A stretch of DNA of 64,000 bases from Candidatus Melainabacteria bacterium (GCA_022009935.1 CP091731.1:372001-436000); one strand, 5' to 3'; shown: positions 10,662 through 21,417, counted from the first letter of the stretch. Numbers and translations: made by a program. Notes: generated from the sequence alone by a model not told the origin.

Positions 10662-12014
10662 TTATAGCTAAGCTTTCAACATGATATGTATTGACAAACA
10701 TATCAAAAGGTTGAATGTATTCTGTTTTAAAGTTGTGTTGAGATAAGTATTTTAAATCACGAGCAAGAGTGTTCGGATTGCAGCTTATATAAAAATGTAC
10801 TTATCCGTCAATTCAATCAAATTGTTAAGAGCTCCAACATCACATCCGCTTCTTGGAGGGTCTGTTATTGAAACATCAAATTTTTGATTAGTCTTCTTCA
10901 AGCTCTCAAATTGTAACTTAGCATCACCTTTTAAAACTTTCTATGTTTTTTATATTATTAAGTCTTATATTTTCAATGCAATTTTTAACTGACGATTCAA
11001 CCTGCTCAACTGCTACAATATCCTTTGCAACATCTGACAAATAGACACCAAATGTTCCAACACCACAGTATGCATCTAAAATTTTGGGCTCTTTTATCCT
11101 ATTTTTAATTTCTTTTTAACCGCCTCTAAAATATTTTGAGCTTGAGACACATTTACTTGAAAAAAACTATTTGCACTAACTTTATAAACAAAACACCCAA
11201 GTTTTTCATAAATAAAATCATCACCATACAAAGTTTCAAATTTGTCAGTTAAAATTACGTTTGTTTTGCGAGTGTTAAAATTTATACAAACACCATTAAC
11301 ACCTTCATATTTTGATATTTTATATGCCAAAGTTTTTATTTTCTTATGTACAAATTTGGAATTTATAACAAGAGTCACGATGTAGTTGTTATTAAGCTTT
11401 GAAAATCTGAAAACAATATGTCGCAAATCACCTTTATGTTTATCTTCATCATATATTGTTATTCCAAGATTTTGCGCTTCTTCTTTTGTAAATTTAATCA
11501 ACTCATTTATAATGTCATACGTCATAGGACAATAGTTGATGTTTATAAGTTTGTGTGATTTTTTTTCATAATAACCGCATATAACTCTTTTTGATTTTTG
11601 GTTAAACCCAAAAGGCATTTGAATTTTACTGCGATAATTTTGAATGCTTGGACTTTTAATCGTGTCAAAAACTTTCACATCTTCATTAAGTATTTTCTTT
11701 ATGCAATCCCTAACAATTTCTGTTTTTTGCTTCAATTGCATTTGGTATTCAACTTCATTCCAATCACAACTGCCACAAGTTTTTGAATATGGGCAATTTG
11801 ATTTTATTCTATATTTTGAAGCATCAACAACTTCAACCAAATTTGCAAAAGCAAAATTTTTATTTATTTTTGTAATTTTAATTTTTACTTTATCACCAAT
11901 AACTCCACCATTAACAAAAACCGGAAAACCGTTAAAACGGCACAACGACTTTCCTTCATACAACATTTTTTCAATATCTACAATTATTTGTGAATTTATG
12001 GTTAAATTATTCAT
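10648..12014 (-). CDS. rlmD: 23S rRNA (uracil-C5) methyltransferase RlmD/TrmA family (frameshifted)
   Basis: SAM-dependent m5U methylase. The N-terminal TRAM domain (FVNGGVIGDKVKIKITKINKN) is followed by the Fe-S cysteine set CPYSKTCGSCDW. Next come the motif SANSFFQVN and, after a frame change near 11095, ILDAYCGVGTFG (motif I) and DPPRSGCD (motif IV). The catalytic cysteine motif is SCNPNTLARDL. The gene ends at TAG 10648-10650. Indels lie near 11094, 10935 and 10800. RlmD, RlmCD and TrmA cannot be separated from motifs alone. It is divergent from the phosphoesterase gene with 24 bp between starts. Confidence 0.85.
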
Positions 12015-12038
12015 ATATATAATTTTAGGAGAAAAATA

Positions 12039-12967
12039 ATGATTTTAAAAGTAAAAAAATTGATATTGTATTTTATTTTTACAATATTGAGTATAAATTT
12101 ATCTTTTGCAGAAGAAATAAAATTTGCACAACTTTCAGACATTCACACAAGCAATGAAAAAAGTATTCGCGGTGCAAGACTTTTACCATATAGTTATCAA
12201 ATATTAAATGATGCCTTGCTTCAAACAAAAAAGAGAAAAAGATGTTGATTTTATTGCAATAACAGGAGACGGAATAAATTTGCCTCAAAAAAAATTGGCA
12301 AATGAATTTATAAAAATTATGAATCATTCAAAAATTCCATATTTTTGGAGCTTTGGAAACCACGATATTTCAAAACTTGCATGTTTTGACTCATGCGAAC
12401 TTATGAAAATCGCAAATTCTAAAAATAAACATTTTAAACTAAACAATATTTATGACAGTTTTGATTATAAAAAAGATTTCAAAATAGTCGTCTTAAACGC
12501 AGTCATAGAAACAAAACCGACATCAAGCGGGTATATTGACAAAAATCAGTTATGTTTTTTAAAAAGACTTTAAATGAAGCAAAAGAAAAAATCAAATTCC
12601 ACTAATATTTATACATCACCCCATAAATCCGCCATATTGTGGTTCAAAACACCATGAAATAAAAAACAAAGAAGAAATAATTTCCATACTGGAAAACTTC
12701 AACAAACCAACAATTGTTTTTCAGGGACACTATCATATTCCCAAAACTGAAAAATTAAACAATGTTTTATATGTTTCTTCACCATCACTTATTCAATATC
12801 CCAACGCTTTTAGAATTATTAACATAAATCGTATGGAAAATGGTAAAATATTCATTAAATTAGAAACCAAAAGAACAAATTTGAAAGAATACTCCAAAAT
12901 AAGTTACGAAAAAACAAAAAACAAAGATTTATATGAAATTAAAGATTATGAAGAATACGAATTTTAA
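12039..12967 (+). CDS. Secreted metallophosphoesterase (frameshifted)
   Basis: Calcineurin-like phosphoesterase with an N-terminal signal peptide (a hydrophobic ILYFIFTILSINLSFA core), so probably periplasmic or lipid-associated. Metal-binding motifs in order: AQLSDIH, ITGDGIN (the usual second Asp of GDxxD is not obvious), GNHD, IHHP and GHYHIP. Frame breaks are near 12235 and 12570. SD AGGAG lies 8 nt before ATG 12039. Distant relatives include purple acid phosphatase and Icc-type enzymes. The substrate is unknown. The next gene's likely start lies inside its last codons. Confidence 0.8.
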
Positions 12968-13510
12968 AATATTTATTTTAGCTTTATATTTGATATTTTT
13001 TATACAACAGGCTTTTTCTTATGATATTATGATTGACCCGACTCGTAACGGCATAAAACATAATAACAAAGGCATTATGTATATGCAAGAAGGTTATTTG
13101 CCACAAGCAATAAAAAGAATTTCAAATTGCAATTGAATTAAACCCAAACATGGAAACAACGGGCATATATTATGACAATATGGGAATTTGTTATATGCGA
13201 CTTGGTATATACAAAATGGCAATCAACTGTTTTGAACTTGCAATGAAACAAAATCCGATGTGTTTTTTATATTATCAACACTTAGTGCAAGGTTTTAAAA
13301 ATGAAAAATTGCTAAAGAAGAAAAAAAATAGAATATCAACAAAAAAATAAAAACAATTATTTAAACACTATAGTTGTTGCACTAATTGCAATTGAATGCA
13401 AAGAAGTTGATGAAGGAAAAAGAATGTTGTTGGAATTTATTAAAAACGAACCTAAAATATATATATCACACTCAATCAGACAATATTTGAAACACAATTT
13501 CAAATATTGA
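12948..13510 (+). CDS. TPR-repeat protein with signal peptide (frameshifted)
   Basis: Begins MKNTNFKIFILALYLIFFI, a signal sequence, then at least two tetratricopeptide repeats (NNKGIMYMQEGYLPQAIK and YDNMGICYMRLGIYKMAINC, each with the Gly/Ala/Tyr TPR pattern, then AIELNP- and AMKQNP-type turns). Indels near 13122 and 13315 split it. The reconstructed end is TGA 13508-13510. It overlaps the end of the phosphoesterase by 20 nt, suggesting translational coupling. Probable role: periplasmic protein-protein scaffold. Confidence 0.7.
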
Positions 13511-13553
13511 TATTATTTTTAGTTAAATAGAGGTAATAAACCCTGTCATATTA

Positions 13554-13835
13554 GTGACAAGTTGGACAATGTTTTGTTTTTTCTATCAACATTTAAATGT
13601 AAGAAACAAACTTGATACTAAAATAGATAAGCTTGATACAAAAATCGACAATGTTGAAAAATCGCTTAACGAAAAAATCGATAATTTCAAAGAATGTCTT
13701 AATGATAGAATTGAGTTGGCTCAAGACAAACTGGGAAGCAGAATTGACAGCTTATACGGATTTATGTTCACCGTTTGTGGCTTAAGACGTCCAAATGAAG
13801 GAAATGATAGAGGCGAACAAAACCAAGTTGCATAA
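13554..13835 (+). CDS. Short coiled-coil protein, paralogue of 15237-15686
   Basis: Heptad-patterned LDTKIDKLDTKIDNVEKSL followed by SRIDSLYGFMFTVCGLRR. The same C-terminal block occurs in the protein at 15237-15686. The start is uncertain: a GTG at 13554 is the only in-frame option and no well-spaced SD is present, so the N-terminus (a membrane helix in the paralogue, here only MFCFFYQ) may be truncated or frameshifted. An intrinsic terminator follows 20 nt after the stop. Confidence 0.55.
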   Translation: MTSWTMFCFFYQHLNVRNKLDTKIDKLDTKIDNVEKSLNEKIDNFKECLNDRIELAQDKLGSRIDSLYGFMFTVCGLRRPNEGNDRGEQNQVA

Positions 13836-13854
13836 ATAAAAAAGTTTAAACATA

Positions 13855-13881
13855 AAAAACGGCTTGTATGAGCCGTTTTTT
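13855..13881 (+). terminator. Intrinsic terminator
   Basis: Stem AAAAACGGCT (13855-13864) with AGCCGTTTTT (13871-13880), 6-nt loop, running into T residues. Confidence 0.85.
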
Positions 13882-13888
13882 GTTTTAA

Positions 13889-13920
13889 TGTAAACTTTTG
13901 TAACAAAAAAAGTATATACT
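13889..13920 (+). promoter_or_regulatory. Shared upstream motif / promoter region
   Basis: TGTAAACTTTTGTAACAAAA followed by TATACT (13915-13920), 64 nt before the ATG at 13984. A close match lies before the minus-strand gene at 21323 and a partial one (TTTTGTAACAAAAA) before the gene at 28640. Confidence 0.5.
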
Positions 13921-13983
13921 ATGAAATTAGATTATGATCAATGTTTTTATAAATATATAGAACAAAAAACTAAGGAGCTTTTT

Positions 13984-15088
13984 ATGAGCGTTAATTCAGT
14001 CAACGGAATATCACAAATGCAAAATGCACAAGGAGTGTCATTTGGTTCATCAAACCAAGATGATGGCAGTGGACTCAGACATAGGAAAATTGTTGGTTGG
14101 TACTGTTTTAGTCGCTGCAGTAGCAGGAGTTGGCATTGCAGGTTACAAATCCGGAAAAACATTAACAAAAGAAGGTGATGGTGTGCTTACAACTTTTTGG
14201 AACGGCATAAAATCTTGGTTTGGCAAAAATGGCGATGATGTGGCACAGGTGGCTAAAAAATATGTTGACTTAGATGACGTAGATTCTTTAACAGATTCCA
14301 AAAAGATAGCAAAAGCACAAGAGGTTTTAGATGCAACAAAAAATAATTTAACCGTAAGTAATAATAAAGCGTTAAAACATATGGAAAATATTGAAGACAT
14401 AACAAATTCTTTATTTAAAAAAGGAGAAGATGGCAAATTAACAGAAGATTTTATTGATAAAATAGATGATACATTATTTGCAAAAAATAAATGGTACAAA
14501 AGGGCTTGAAGGCGCATTTGAGCTTACTAAAGATGTAAGTTAAAAATAAATGGCACAGAGGGATTAAATAAAATTAAGGCTTACTTTAGTAAAGATAAAA
14601 ATGGTATTATTGATTTAAGTTCGTATACATTACAAGAAAATTCAGAAATTAGTATAGAAAATCTTAGTAATTTATTTACTAACAAAAAGAATTATTATTC
14701 AAACAAATATGATACTACGTTATATCATCTTCGAATTATGGATACTTTGAATAATAGATTAACAGTTGATGATGCTCAAACATTATTTGATAGCAACTTT
14801 ATAAAAAACACAATTAACCAAAAAGCAGATTTCGAGCAAATGGCAGAGCTTGAATATTATAAGGAGCATCAAGATTTATTAAGAGCAAGAGCAAAAGATG
14901 CAGGCATTGGTGAGGACGACATAAAGAAGCTTATTTCCATCTGGGGGGGAGCTAGCCCAACAAGTCCTTCTGTCCAACCAAGTAGTAGTATATTCCCTTC
15001 TTTAGAGTCATCATACCCAACTACTGAACTTCCTACACCTACTATATCAATAGAAGACCTAAATGCACGGTTAGCAAATTTAAAATAG
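13984..15088 (+). CDS. Lineage-specific 'VSFG' protein with one membrane segment (frameshifted)
   Basis: Not a known family. ATG 13984 has a strong SD (AAGGAG). The N-terminus reads NGISQMQNAQGVSFGSS, a leader style seen in several proteins of this lineage. It is followed by a Gly/Ala/Val transmembrane helix (LLVGTVLVAAVAGVGIAGY). The remainder (~340 aa total) is Lys/Asp/Asn-rich and helical, and it ends in a Ser/Pro/Thr-rich linker (SPTSPSVQPSSSIFPS). Frame breaks are near 14070, 14505 and 14535. It could be a surface or host-interaction protein, but only the topology is visible. Confidence 0.65.
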
Positions 15089-15167
15089 ATTTTCAGACAA
15101 CAAAAATTTTAATTTGTATCAAAGATATTTTTGGCAAATATGCTAGTGTAAAATTTTTAATCAACAT

Positions 15168-15199
15168 AAAAAATCCGACTTTAAAAATCGGATTTTTTT
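15168..15199. terminator. Bidirectional intrinsic terminator
   Basis: Stem with AAATCCGA on the left arm (15171-15178) and TCGGATTT on the right (15188-15195), flanked by A-run and T-run. It serves the plus gene ending at 15088 and the minus gene ending at 15237. Confidence 0.85.
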
Positions 15200-15236
15200 A
15201 TTTATATTATTAATTCTATTAAAATAATTTAAAATA

Positions 15237-15686
15237 TCATGCTGCTTTGTTGCTATCATCTTGTCTATCAAGCACATCTCTTTTGTATCCACACAAGGTG
15301 AACATAAAATTGTATAAACTGTCAATCCTTGAGTTTATTTCTTTCGTGTTTGAAGACATTTCTTTTCTAAGTTTTTCTTCTAAATTGTCAATTTTTTGAT
15401 TCAAACTTTGTTCGACATTGTCGATTCTTACTTCAAGCTTGTCAATTCTTTCTTCAACCTTGTCGATTCTTTGGCTCAAACTTTCTTCAACCTTGTCAAT
15501 TCTTTCTTCAACCTTGTCGATTCTTTGGCTCAAACTTTCTTCAACCTTGTCAATTCTTTGACCTAATCTTACTTCGACTTTGTCAATTTTTGTTTCCAAG
15601 CGCTGGTAAAAGAAACCAAACATAACAACCATCGCAAGAATTGTGCCAAAATCCATTCGTTCAACTATTTTTAACAGAATATCCAT
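15237..15686 (-). CDS. Membrane-anchored long coiled-coil protein
   Basis: Intact 149-aa protein. The N-terminal part (MDFGTILAMVVMFGFFYQ) is a membrane helix. The rest is almost pure heptad repeat (RIDKVEESLSQ and RIDKVEERIDK units repeated), with near-identical DNA repeats at 15440-15560. It ends SRIDSLYNFMFTLCGYKR, shared with the gene at 13554. Repetitive DNA makes copy-number change likely. SD AGAGGT. A consensus-like promoter is at 15712-15741. It resembles phage or DUF1640-type coiled-coil proteins only in style. Confidence 0.75.
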   Translation of the reverse strand: MDILLKIVERMDFGTILAMVVMFGFFYQRLETKIDKVEVRLGQRIDKVEESLSQRIDKVEERIDKVEESLSQRIDKVEERIDKLEVRIDNVEQSLNQKIDNLEEKLRKEMSSNTKEINSRIDSLYNFMFTLCGYKRDVLDRQDDSNKAA

Positions 15687-15711
15687 TTTATACCTCTTTT
15701 ATATTATCTAT

Positions 15712-15741
15712 ATTATAACATACATTTGAGGTGAATTTCAA
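15712..15741 (-). promoter_or_regulatory. Promoter of the coiled-coil gene
   Basis: Minus-strand TTGAAA (15736-15741), 18-nt spacer, TATAAT (15712-15717), about 26 nt before ATG 15686. Confidence 0.7.
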
Positions 15742-15771
15742 TATAAGCGAGGTACTCTGTTCTTAAAATAT

Positions 15772-15882
15772 CTACTTTATCCCAAATTTTTGTTTTGTTT
15801 GATATATGTAAAAATGCCAAAAATGCAAGTCAATACAAAAAATCATTGTTACAAAAATTTGACCAAACATAATAAAATTCAT
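15772..15882 (-). CDS. Possible 36-aa hydrophobic protein
   Basis: ATG 15882 with GGGAG 7 nt upstream encodes MNFIMFGQIFVTMIFCID and an aromatic tail, ending at TAG 15772. One membrane helix is likely. The SD lies inside the last codons of the upstream gene, suggesting coupling. Conservation cannot be judged from one sequence. Confidence 0.35.
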   Translation of the reverse strand: MNFIMFGQIFVTMIFCIDLHFWHFYIYQTKQKFGIK

Positions 15883-15886
15883 ATTA

Positions 15887-16133
15887 TCACTCCCTATATT
15901 TACTTATAAGTTTTACAAGCTCAATTCGTTTAATAAAATATGCGTTAAATAAAAGACAAAAAGAAAACTATACCAAACATTCCTAAAATAATTCTTAGGA
16001 CATTTGGTTCATATGCAATAAATGCCAAAGAACTTCCGCCAAGAAGAAACATTGCACTCCAAATATGATTCATTTCGTTGCGTATTGAAGTTAATTTTTC
16101 TTTTATATAATCGTTCATAAAATAAGTATACAT
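15887..16133 (-). CDS. Small two-helix membrane protein (frameshifted)
   Basis: Starts at ATG 16133 or, in frame, 16118 (MNDYIKEKLTSIRNEMNH). It has two hydrophobic stretches (AMFLLGGSSLAFIAY and ILGMFGIVFF). The raw frame stops at 15945. One base change near 15960 restores a tail LFNAYFIKRIELVKLISKYRE ending TGA 15887-15889. Family unknown. It may form a unit with the 36-aa ORF that follows. Confidence 0.5.
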
Positions 16134-16179
16134 AATCTTGTTTGCAATTTCAATACAATGTGCTAATTAATAACATTGA

Positions 16180-16489
16180 ACTAAGCAAAATAATTATGTG
16201 TTTAATAAAAAGTATTGCTTGAACTTCAACGCTTTAAACAAACAAAAAGTCAATCCGCGTTGGTGAACAAAGTCTAAAATTGAACGCACGAAATTCGTCA
16301 TATAAAAAACATGTTGGTTGGGGTGAAACTAGAAGTTTTTTTTATTTTAAAGTCCTCCGGACGGGGTTACTGTCTTGGATTTGCTCCGTTCCATCCGTAC
16401 GTCAACTCTTCTTGTAGGCAAGACGGCAATCGAGCCGTACAAGGGAGGGTGCCCTTTAGGGTAGAATCCGCTGCCTCAGGCGGAAAAAG
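16180..16489. repeat. Intergenic mosaic repeat cluster A
   Basis: Holds no supported gene. 16205-16310 resembles the ACTTCAACGCT...CGTTGGTG intergenic repeat found twice at 45951-46143. 16327-16387 is ~95% identical to 40501-40560. 16400-16483 matches 41429-41511. The GC content is well above the surrounding genes. The cysE stop follows immediately at 16490. Confidence 0.8.
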
Positions 16490-17142
16490 TTATTTAATTT
16501 TATGCTTCAATGAAAATTTCAACTCTTCAAGTTCATATTTAAGCCTATTTAACTCGCACTTTACGGGGTCAGGAATTCTGTTATGACAAAGTTTGCCCTC
16601 TTGTGAACATTTATAAGCTTTTTTGACAATCCTGCCCGGAATGCCTACAACTGTTGAATATTGAGGGACATCATTAACAACAACAGACTGTGCACCAATT
16701 TGTGAATTTTCGCCAATAGTTATATTTCCAAGGATTTTTGCTCCGGCACCTATTATAACATTATTTTTTATGGTAGGATGCCTTTTTCCATGTTCTTTAC
16801 CTGTACCGCCTAAAGTTACACCTTGATAAACCAGCACATCGTCTCCAATTATTGTAGTTTCTCCAATAACAACACCCATGCCGTGGTCAATAAAAAAACG
16901 TTTTCCAATTGTGGCACCGGGGTGTATTTCAATGCCTGTTAAAAAACGAGAAATGTTTGAAATAACTCGAGGTATAAATGGTATTTTCCAATGGAGCAAT
17001 TTATGGGCTATACGATGAAAAATCAAAGATGCAACCCGGGATAACAAAACAAAACCTCAAAAATATTGACTGCCGCCGGGTCATTTTCATAGATTGTATG
17101 AATATCTTCTTTAATTTGGTTAATATATTTTATAAGTCTCAT
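16490..17142 (-). CDS. cysE: Serine O-acetyltransferase (frameshifted)
   Basis: Makes O-acetylserine from serine and acetyl-CoA for cysteine synthesis. The N-terminal helical part (KYINQIKEDIHTIYENDPAA) is followed by left-handed beta-helix hexapeptides. The catalytic signature is IEIHPGATIGKRFFIDHGMG, then GVTLGGTGKEHGKRHPTI. A one-base loss near 17020 separates the N-terminal helices from the rest. The tail is normal in length (~217 aa). No SD is seen; TAAAAT lies 6 nt before ATG 17142. The stop abuts repeat cluster A. Confidence 0.9.
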
Positions 17143-17148
17143 TATAAT

Positions 17149-17154
17149 ATTTTA
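17149..17154 (-). promoter_or_regulatory. -10 element of cysE
   Basis: Minus-strand TAAAAT, 6-nt gap (ATTATA), then ATG 17142, with no SD; leaderless spacing. Confidence 0.5.
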
Positions 17155-17277
17155 CATCCGCTATAAATAAAGTGCAATAAACATTTAAGCTAATTTATTA
17201 ATGCAACTTAATATAACTTATAATTATTAATAATTTAATTTGCCAAACCACAATATTTAAGGTATTATAAGCTTGTT

Positions 17278-18238
17278 ATGGTTTACAATGTTAAAAGGAA
17301 TATAGAAGCAAATAAGAGTGTAATATGCTTAACCGCATTTAAAGCTTTTGTGCTGTTCAAATATTTGTTACATTCACCTTTAACTATGGATGAAATCATT
17401 CAACTATTTGAAAAAAACAGCGTTATCGATAAAAAGTTTTCAAAAGATACAATCTGTATTACAGTAAACACATTAAGAGAACTTGGATGTGACATTGAAA
17501 AACCAATACCCAAAAATGGTAATAAGTATATTTTACATTCACATCCTTTTGGGTTAATTTTAAACAAAAATCAACTAAAAACTTTGGAAGAAATAGAAAA
17601 AGATTTCACAAATTCTAACAATTGGCAACTTGTGATTGAGACTGGCAAACTTTGGGAAAAAATTGCACTTTTAACTAATAATGAAGAAATTATTGAAAAA
17701 ATACGTAGCTTTAATCCTTTTAACAATGTAAATGATAATATTTTAAATGAATTAAAAATTCACTGTAAAAACAAGTCTAAAATAAAAAGTTGAATATTTC
17801 GATCCTCGTAAAGGTAATTTAACTTTGGATGTATTATGCGATTACATTTCAAGTGAAAATGAAAAATTGTATTTATGGTGTTATAACTATAAATATGAAT
17901 CCGTAAGTTATTTAAGAATTGATAGAATTTTAAATATCATTTGTGTTTATGCAAACAGTGAAAAATTTAATTATCCTCAGTTTGATGTAATTTATACTCT
18001 TAAGGGTCAAACACGCTGCACTTTCTTTAAATCAGACAATGATGAAGTATTAGAAACAACAAATGAATCTATTAAGATTAAATCAACTGTTATGAGTGAA
18101 TTTAATTTTTTGCAAAAAATATTAAGTTATGGAAATGATTGTAAAATTATTGAACCTCAATGGTTAAAGACAAAACTTTTAACAAAACTTAATTTAATGA
18201 AAGCAATATATTATGATAAACAATCCAAAAATAAGTAA
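17278..18238 (+). CDS. Predicted HTH-WYL-type transcriptional regulator 1 (frameshifted)
   Basis: The N-terminal winged-HTH-like region (AFKAFVLFKYLLHSPLTMDEIIQLF ... ITVNTLRELGCDIEKP, reading like HTH_11/DeoR N-domains) is followed by a helical linker. A C-terminal WYL-like beta domain contains LYLWCYNYKYESVSYLRIDRIL. A single-base break near 17790 splits it. Length ~320 aa. WYL regulators bind ligands or nucleic acid and often control stress or defence genes. Here it is overlapped by a paralogue and then a MATE pump, suggesting control of that transporter. The assignment is by domain layout, not strong motifs. Confidence 0.6.
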
Positions 18239-19167
18239 TACATGTTTAAGAGTTTTTGAAGTAATAAAATTATTAATTCAAAAACCGTATACAATTGAAG
18301 AATTAATTACTCTTTTAAGCGAAAAAGAGGGTAATCGCAATATTTATACACAAGAAACAATTATTAAATACATCACAACTTTAAGAGTTATGGGACTTAA
18401 TATTGCTAAAGAAAAAAGGAAATTTGTCTTAAAAAAAATATTCTATTGACTTAAATTTAAATGAAAAAGAGTTAAAAACTTTAGAAAAAATTGAAAATTA
18501 TATTATTAATGAAAAAACAACAGAGTTGTTGCACTGAATTTAAAAAAGCTTATTGGTACACTTGAAAAATGCTTTGATAATGAAACCACAAACAGATATA
18601 ATACGAATTTTTCATTTTTATCCGTTGAAAAAAGTGTTAATAACCTAAATGATATACCACTTATAAATAAATTTGAAAAAATTTGTAACGACCAACAAAA
18701 ATTAAAAATTGATTATGTGGATATTAGTACAAAAAATACAGATACATATTATCTTGAGCCAAAATGTGTAAAAATCATTAATAGACAAGGATTTTTACAA
18801 GCTTATGATACCGAAACAAATGAATTAAAATTATTTTTACTAAGAAATATACGAAAAGTTGTACAACGTCCACAAAAAAGCCAGACAAATGTGGTATTCA
18901 AATGAAGTAATTTATCGACTTGATTCCGAGTTTGCTAAAATATATAAACTTAAAACTGAAGAAAAATTACTAAGTCAAGAAAGCGACGGAAGCATTATAA
19001 TTCAAAACTGTGAAGAAGATAAAGAAACTTTTTTAAGAAGACTTTTAAAATACACGACACATTGCGAAATTATTCGTCCGGAAAAATATCGAAAAAAAAT
19101 GTTAGCGTTAATTGAAAATACTATAGATATCTATAAAGAAGATGCATATGAATCAGTTAACATTTAA
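18213..19167 (+). CDS. Predicted HTH-WYL-type transcriptional regulator 2 (frameshifted)
   Basis: Paralogue of the preceding gene with the same order. HTH-like VFEVIKLLIQKPYTIEELI and YITTLRVMGLNIAKE come first, then a helical linker, then a WYL-like domain (YVDISTKNTDTYYLEPKCVK, FLLRNIRKVV), ending FLRRLLKYTTHCEIIRPEKY as in regulator 1. Breaks occur near 18440, 18535 and 18895. It overlaps the end of regulator 1 by 26 nt and the start of the MATE gene by 26 nt, so the three are almost certainly co-translated. Confidence 0.6.
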
Positions 19168-20463
19168 AAAATGTATAAAAGAGTTAACAAATCTTTCAAT
19201 TCCAATGGTTATGGGAAATTTGGGATTAATGTTAATTGGAATAACAGATATACTTGTTGCTTCAAAACATAGTATCAATACTTTAAGTGCAATAAGCATT
19301 GCAAACGCCATTGTCTTTTGTATTTACATTGTCGGAATTGGTTTAATGTCAAGTATATCAATAGTTTTGTCAAATTATAGAGGCGATAAAAAACCGACAA
19401 AATTGTTTTTGACAACTGTGATAAATTTTTCAATAATTTTAAGCATTATTCTTGGAGCCATTTGCCTTCTTTCCGTGCCTTTGATTGACCTTATGGGGTT
19501 TGAACAACAACTCGTTCCTATAATTAAAGACTATATTTTTATATCATCATTTTCCTTTTTTGGAATGTATCTTTATCAAAGTTTAAAAGAATTTTTGCAA
19601 GCACACGAAATTGTATTTGTGCCAAATATTATTCTAATTTTTGCAGTATTTTTAAATTTGGTGCTGAATTTGGTTTTGGTTTTTGGTTTCAAAAATTTTA
19701 ACGGTTTTGGAGCCATTGGCTTGGCTTATGCAACCTTGATTTCAAGAACATTTATGGGTGTTTCACTTCTAGTGTATTTGTTTAAAATAGTAAAACAAAA
19801 GTGCTTTTTTCATGTTGATTTTGTCAAACAGCTTCTGAAAATCGGATACCCGATTGGAATAGCTTTGTTGCTTGAGTTTTTAGGATTTAACATAATTACC
19901 ATTTTAATGGGTAAACTAAATGGCATTTATGCCGCTTGTCACACAATAATCATTCAAATAATTTCAATTGCTTATATGATACCGCTTGCATTGTCAAACG
20001 CACTTGCTATAAAAATAGGGTATTATAACGGTGCAAAGGATTATAAAGGAATACTAAAATATTCTCAAACAGGGACTTTCTTGGCTGTTTTTGTGATGTT
20101 CTGTTTTGGCTTGACATTTTTCATGTTTCCAAAAGAATTGATATCCATTTTCAGCTCAAACACAGAAGTTCTAACGCTTGCAATTCCTATTTTAATGATT
20201 GCATCAATATTTGAAGTAGCAGACGGATTTCAAGTTTCTTTAAGCGGAATATTAAAAGGTTTAAAATGACAAAAACTGTTTCAGCTTGTGTCATATCAGG
20301 TTATTGGCTTTTTGGAATTCCTCTTGGGTTTGTTCTTTGTTATAAATACAATATGTTGCTCAAAGGTTTTTGGATAGGTCTTGCCATTTCTTTCGTTTGT
20401 ATTGGTATTATTGAATCAATAATCGTTTTATATAAATTTAGGAAGTTAAAGAAAGTATATTAA
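19142..20463 (+). CDS. MATE-family multidrug/metabolite efflux transporter (one frameshift)
   Basis: Inner-membrane Na+- or H+-coupled exporter with about 12 hydrophobic helices. The N-terminal LTNLSIPMVMGNLGLMLIGITDILVA and the central QSLKEFLQAHEIVFVPNI and FNGFGAIGLAYATLISR loops are typical. The only break is a lost A near 20267. Restoring it joins LKGLKMTKTVSACVISGYWL, the conserved MATE repeat-2 loop. Length ~440 aa is normal. Start: ATG 19142 or 19148. Its 3' end overlaps the convergent gene by 18 bp. Substrate unknown. Confidence 0.9.
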
Positions 20464-21323
20464 GTATTTATTTTTTTGATGTTTCTGTTGTAAAAGTTTT
20501 TTAACCGCATCGCTTCGGTTTGATTTTTTCTTAGAATCCTCTACATCAAATTCATAACCACAATTTCGTTTTGCTTTTCTAGATAATGCATCAAATACTT
20601 CTTCTTTGTCGCCTTCAGGAATCCTGGAATGAGTTTTAGCCCACTCTGTATATAATTCATCTTTTTGATCATCAGTTAATGATACTTCTGAATCTGAAAT
20701 TTGTTCCTTTAACTCGCTAAATGATGTTATGTTAGATATATCTGTCTGAATTTCATTAAATGCCTCTTCTCGAGCTTTTTTAGCTTCATCTCGAGCTTTT
20801 TTAGCTTCTTCTTTGCTTCGTGTTTTTGCAGATGATTCATCATGAGATAAAATAGTTTCTATTCCTTTTCGAATATCATCATCTTTTTATTTTACTAACT
20901 AATGATTTAACAGCATGACTTACAACATGTGAACATTTTGTACATACTGTAGAACAAGTTTTGCTAAGCCATTGGCTTTTTTCCATCTATCATTTTGAGC
21001 AAAAAGCCACCAAGCTTTCCATCCTGTCCCATTGCTTCTGCTATATTATCTGTTTCTATTTCAACACTATCACCATGTTCATTAAAATTTAAATGGAGCA
21101 TTTTTTTTAGAAAAAATTTGCCTAAACCGGAATTACTAAAGCCGGCAAGAACTTGTGCAACAGTCCCTCCCTTGTTTTTGCAATATTGGTTTATGCCCTC
21201 AGACATACCACCTACCAAACCGCCATTATCAATTGCCTTACGCACTTCTTGAGCGGCACCAAAGGTAGTTTGCGCCTGATTCCAAGCAGCTTTCATTTGT
21301 GATGGGATACCGTTAGTTTTCAT
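20446..21323 (-). CDS. Lineage-specific helical protein with Lys/Glu/Ala repeats (frameshifted)
   Basis: No known family. ATG 21323 has AAAGG upstream. The N-terminal half (MKTNGIPSQMKAAWNQAQTT, then a Gly-rich GGLVGGMSEGINQYC) has two amphipathic segments. The middle has a Cys/His cluster (CSTVCTKCSH) visible after a frame change near 20990. The C-terminal half contains a repeated KEEAKKARDEAKKARE helix and an acidic Ser/Asp-rich tail. Frame breaks are near 20985 and 20890. The upstream region carries the TGTAAACTTTTGT motif shared with the gene at 13984, suggesting co-regulation. Confidence 0.6.
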
Positions 21324-21396
21324 TGCAAACCTTTTCTTTTATCTTTATATATATATAAAAACATTTTATATACAAAAAATACATAAAATATATATT

Positions 21397-21417
21397 TTTT
21401 TAACAAAAGTTTACAAT
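21397..21417 (-). promoter_or_regulatory. Shared upstream motif before the gene at 21323
   Basis: On the minus strand it reads TTGTAAACTTTTGTTA followed by A-run and a TATATATT. The first 13 nt are identical to the motif at 13889. It lies ~80 nt before ATG 21323. Confidence 0.45.
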
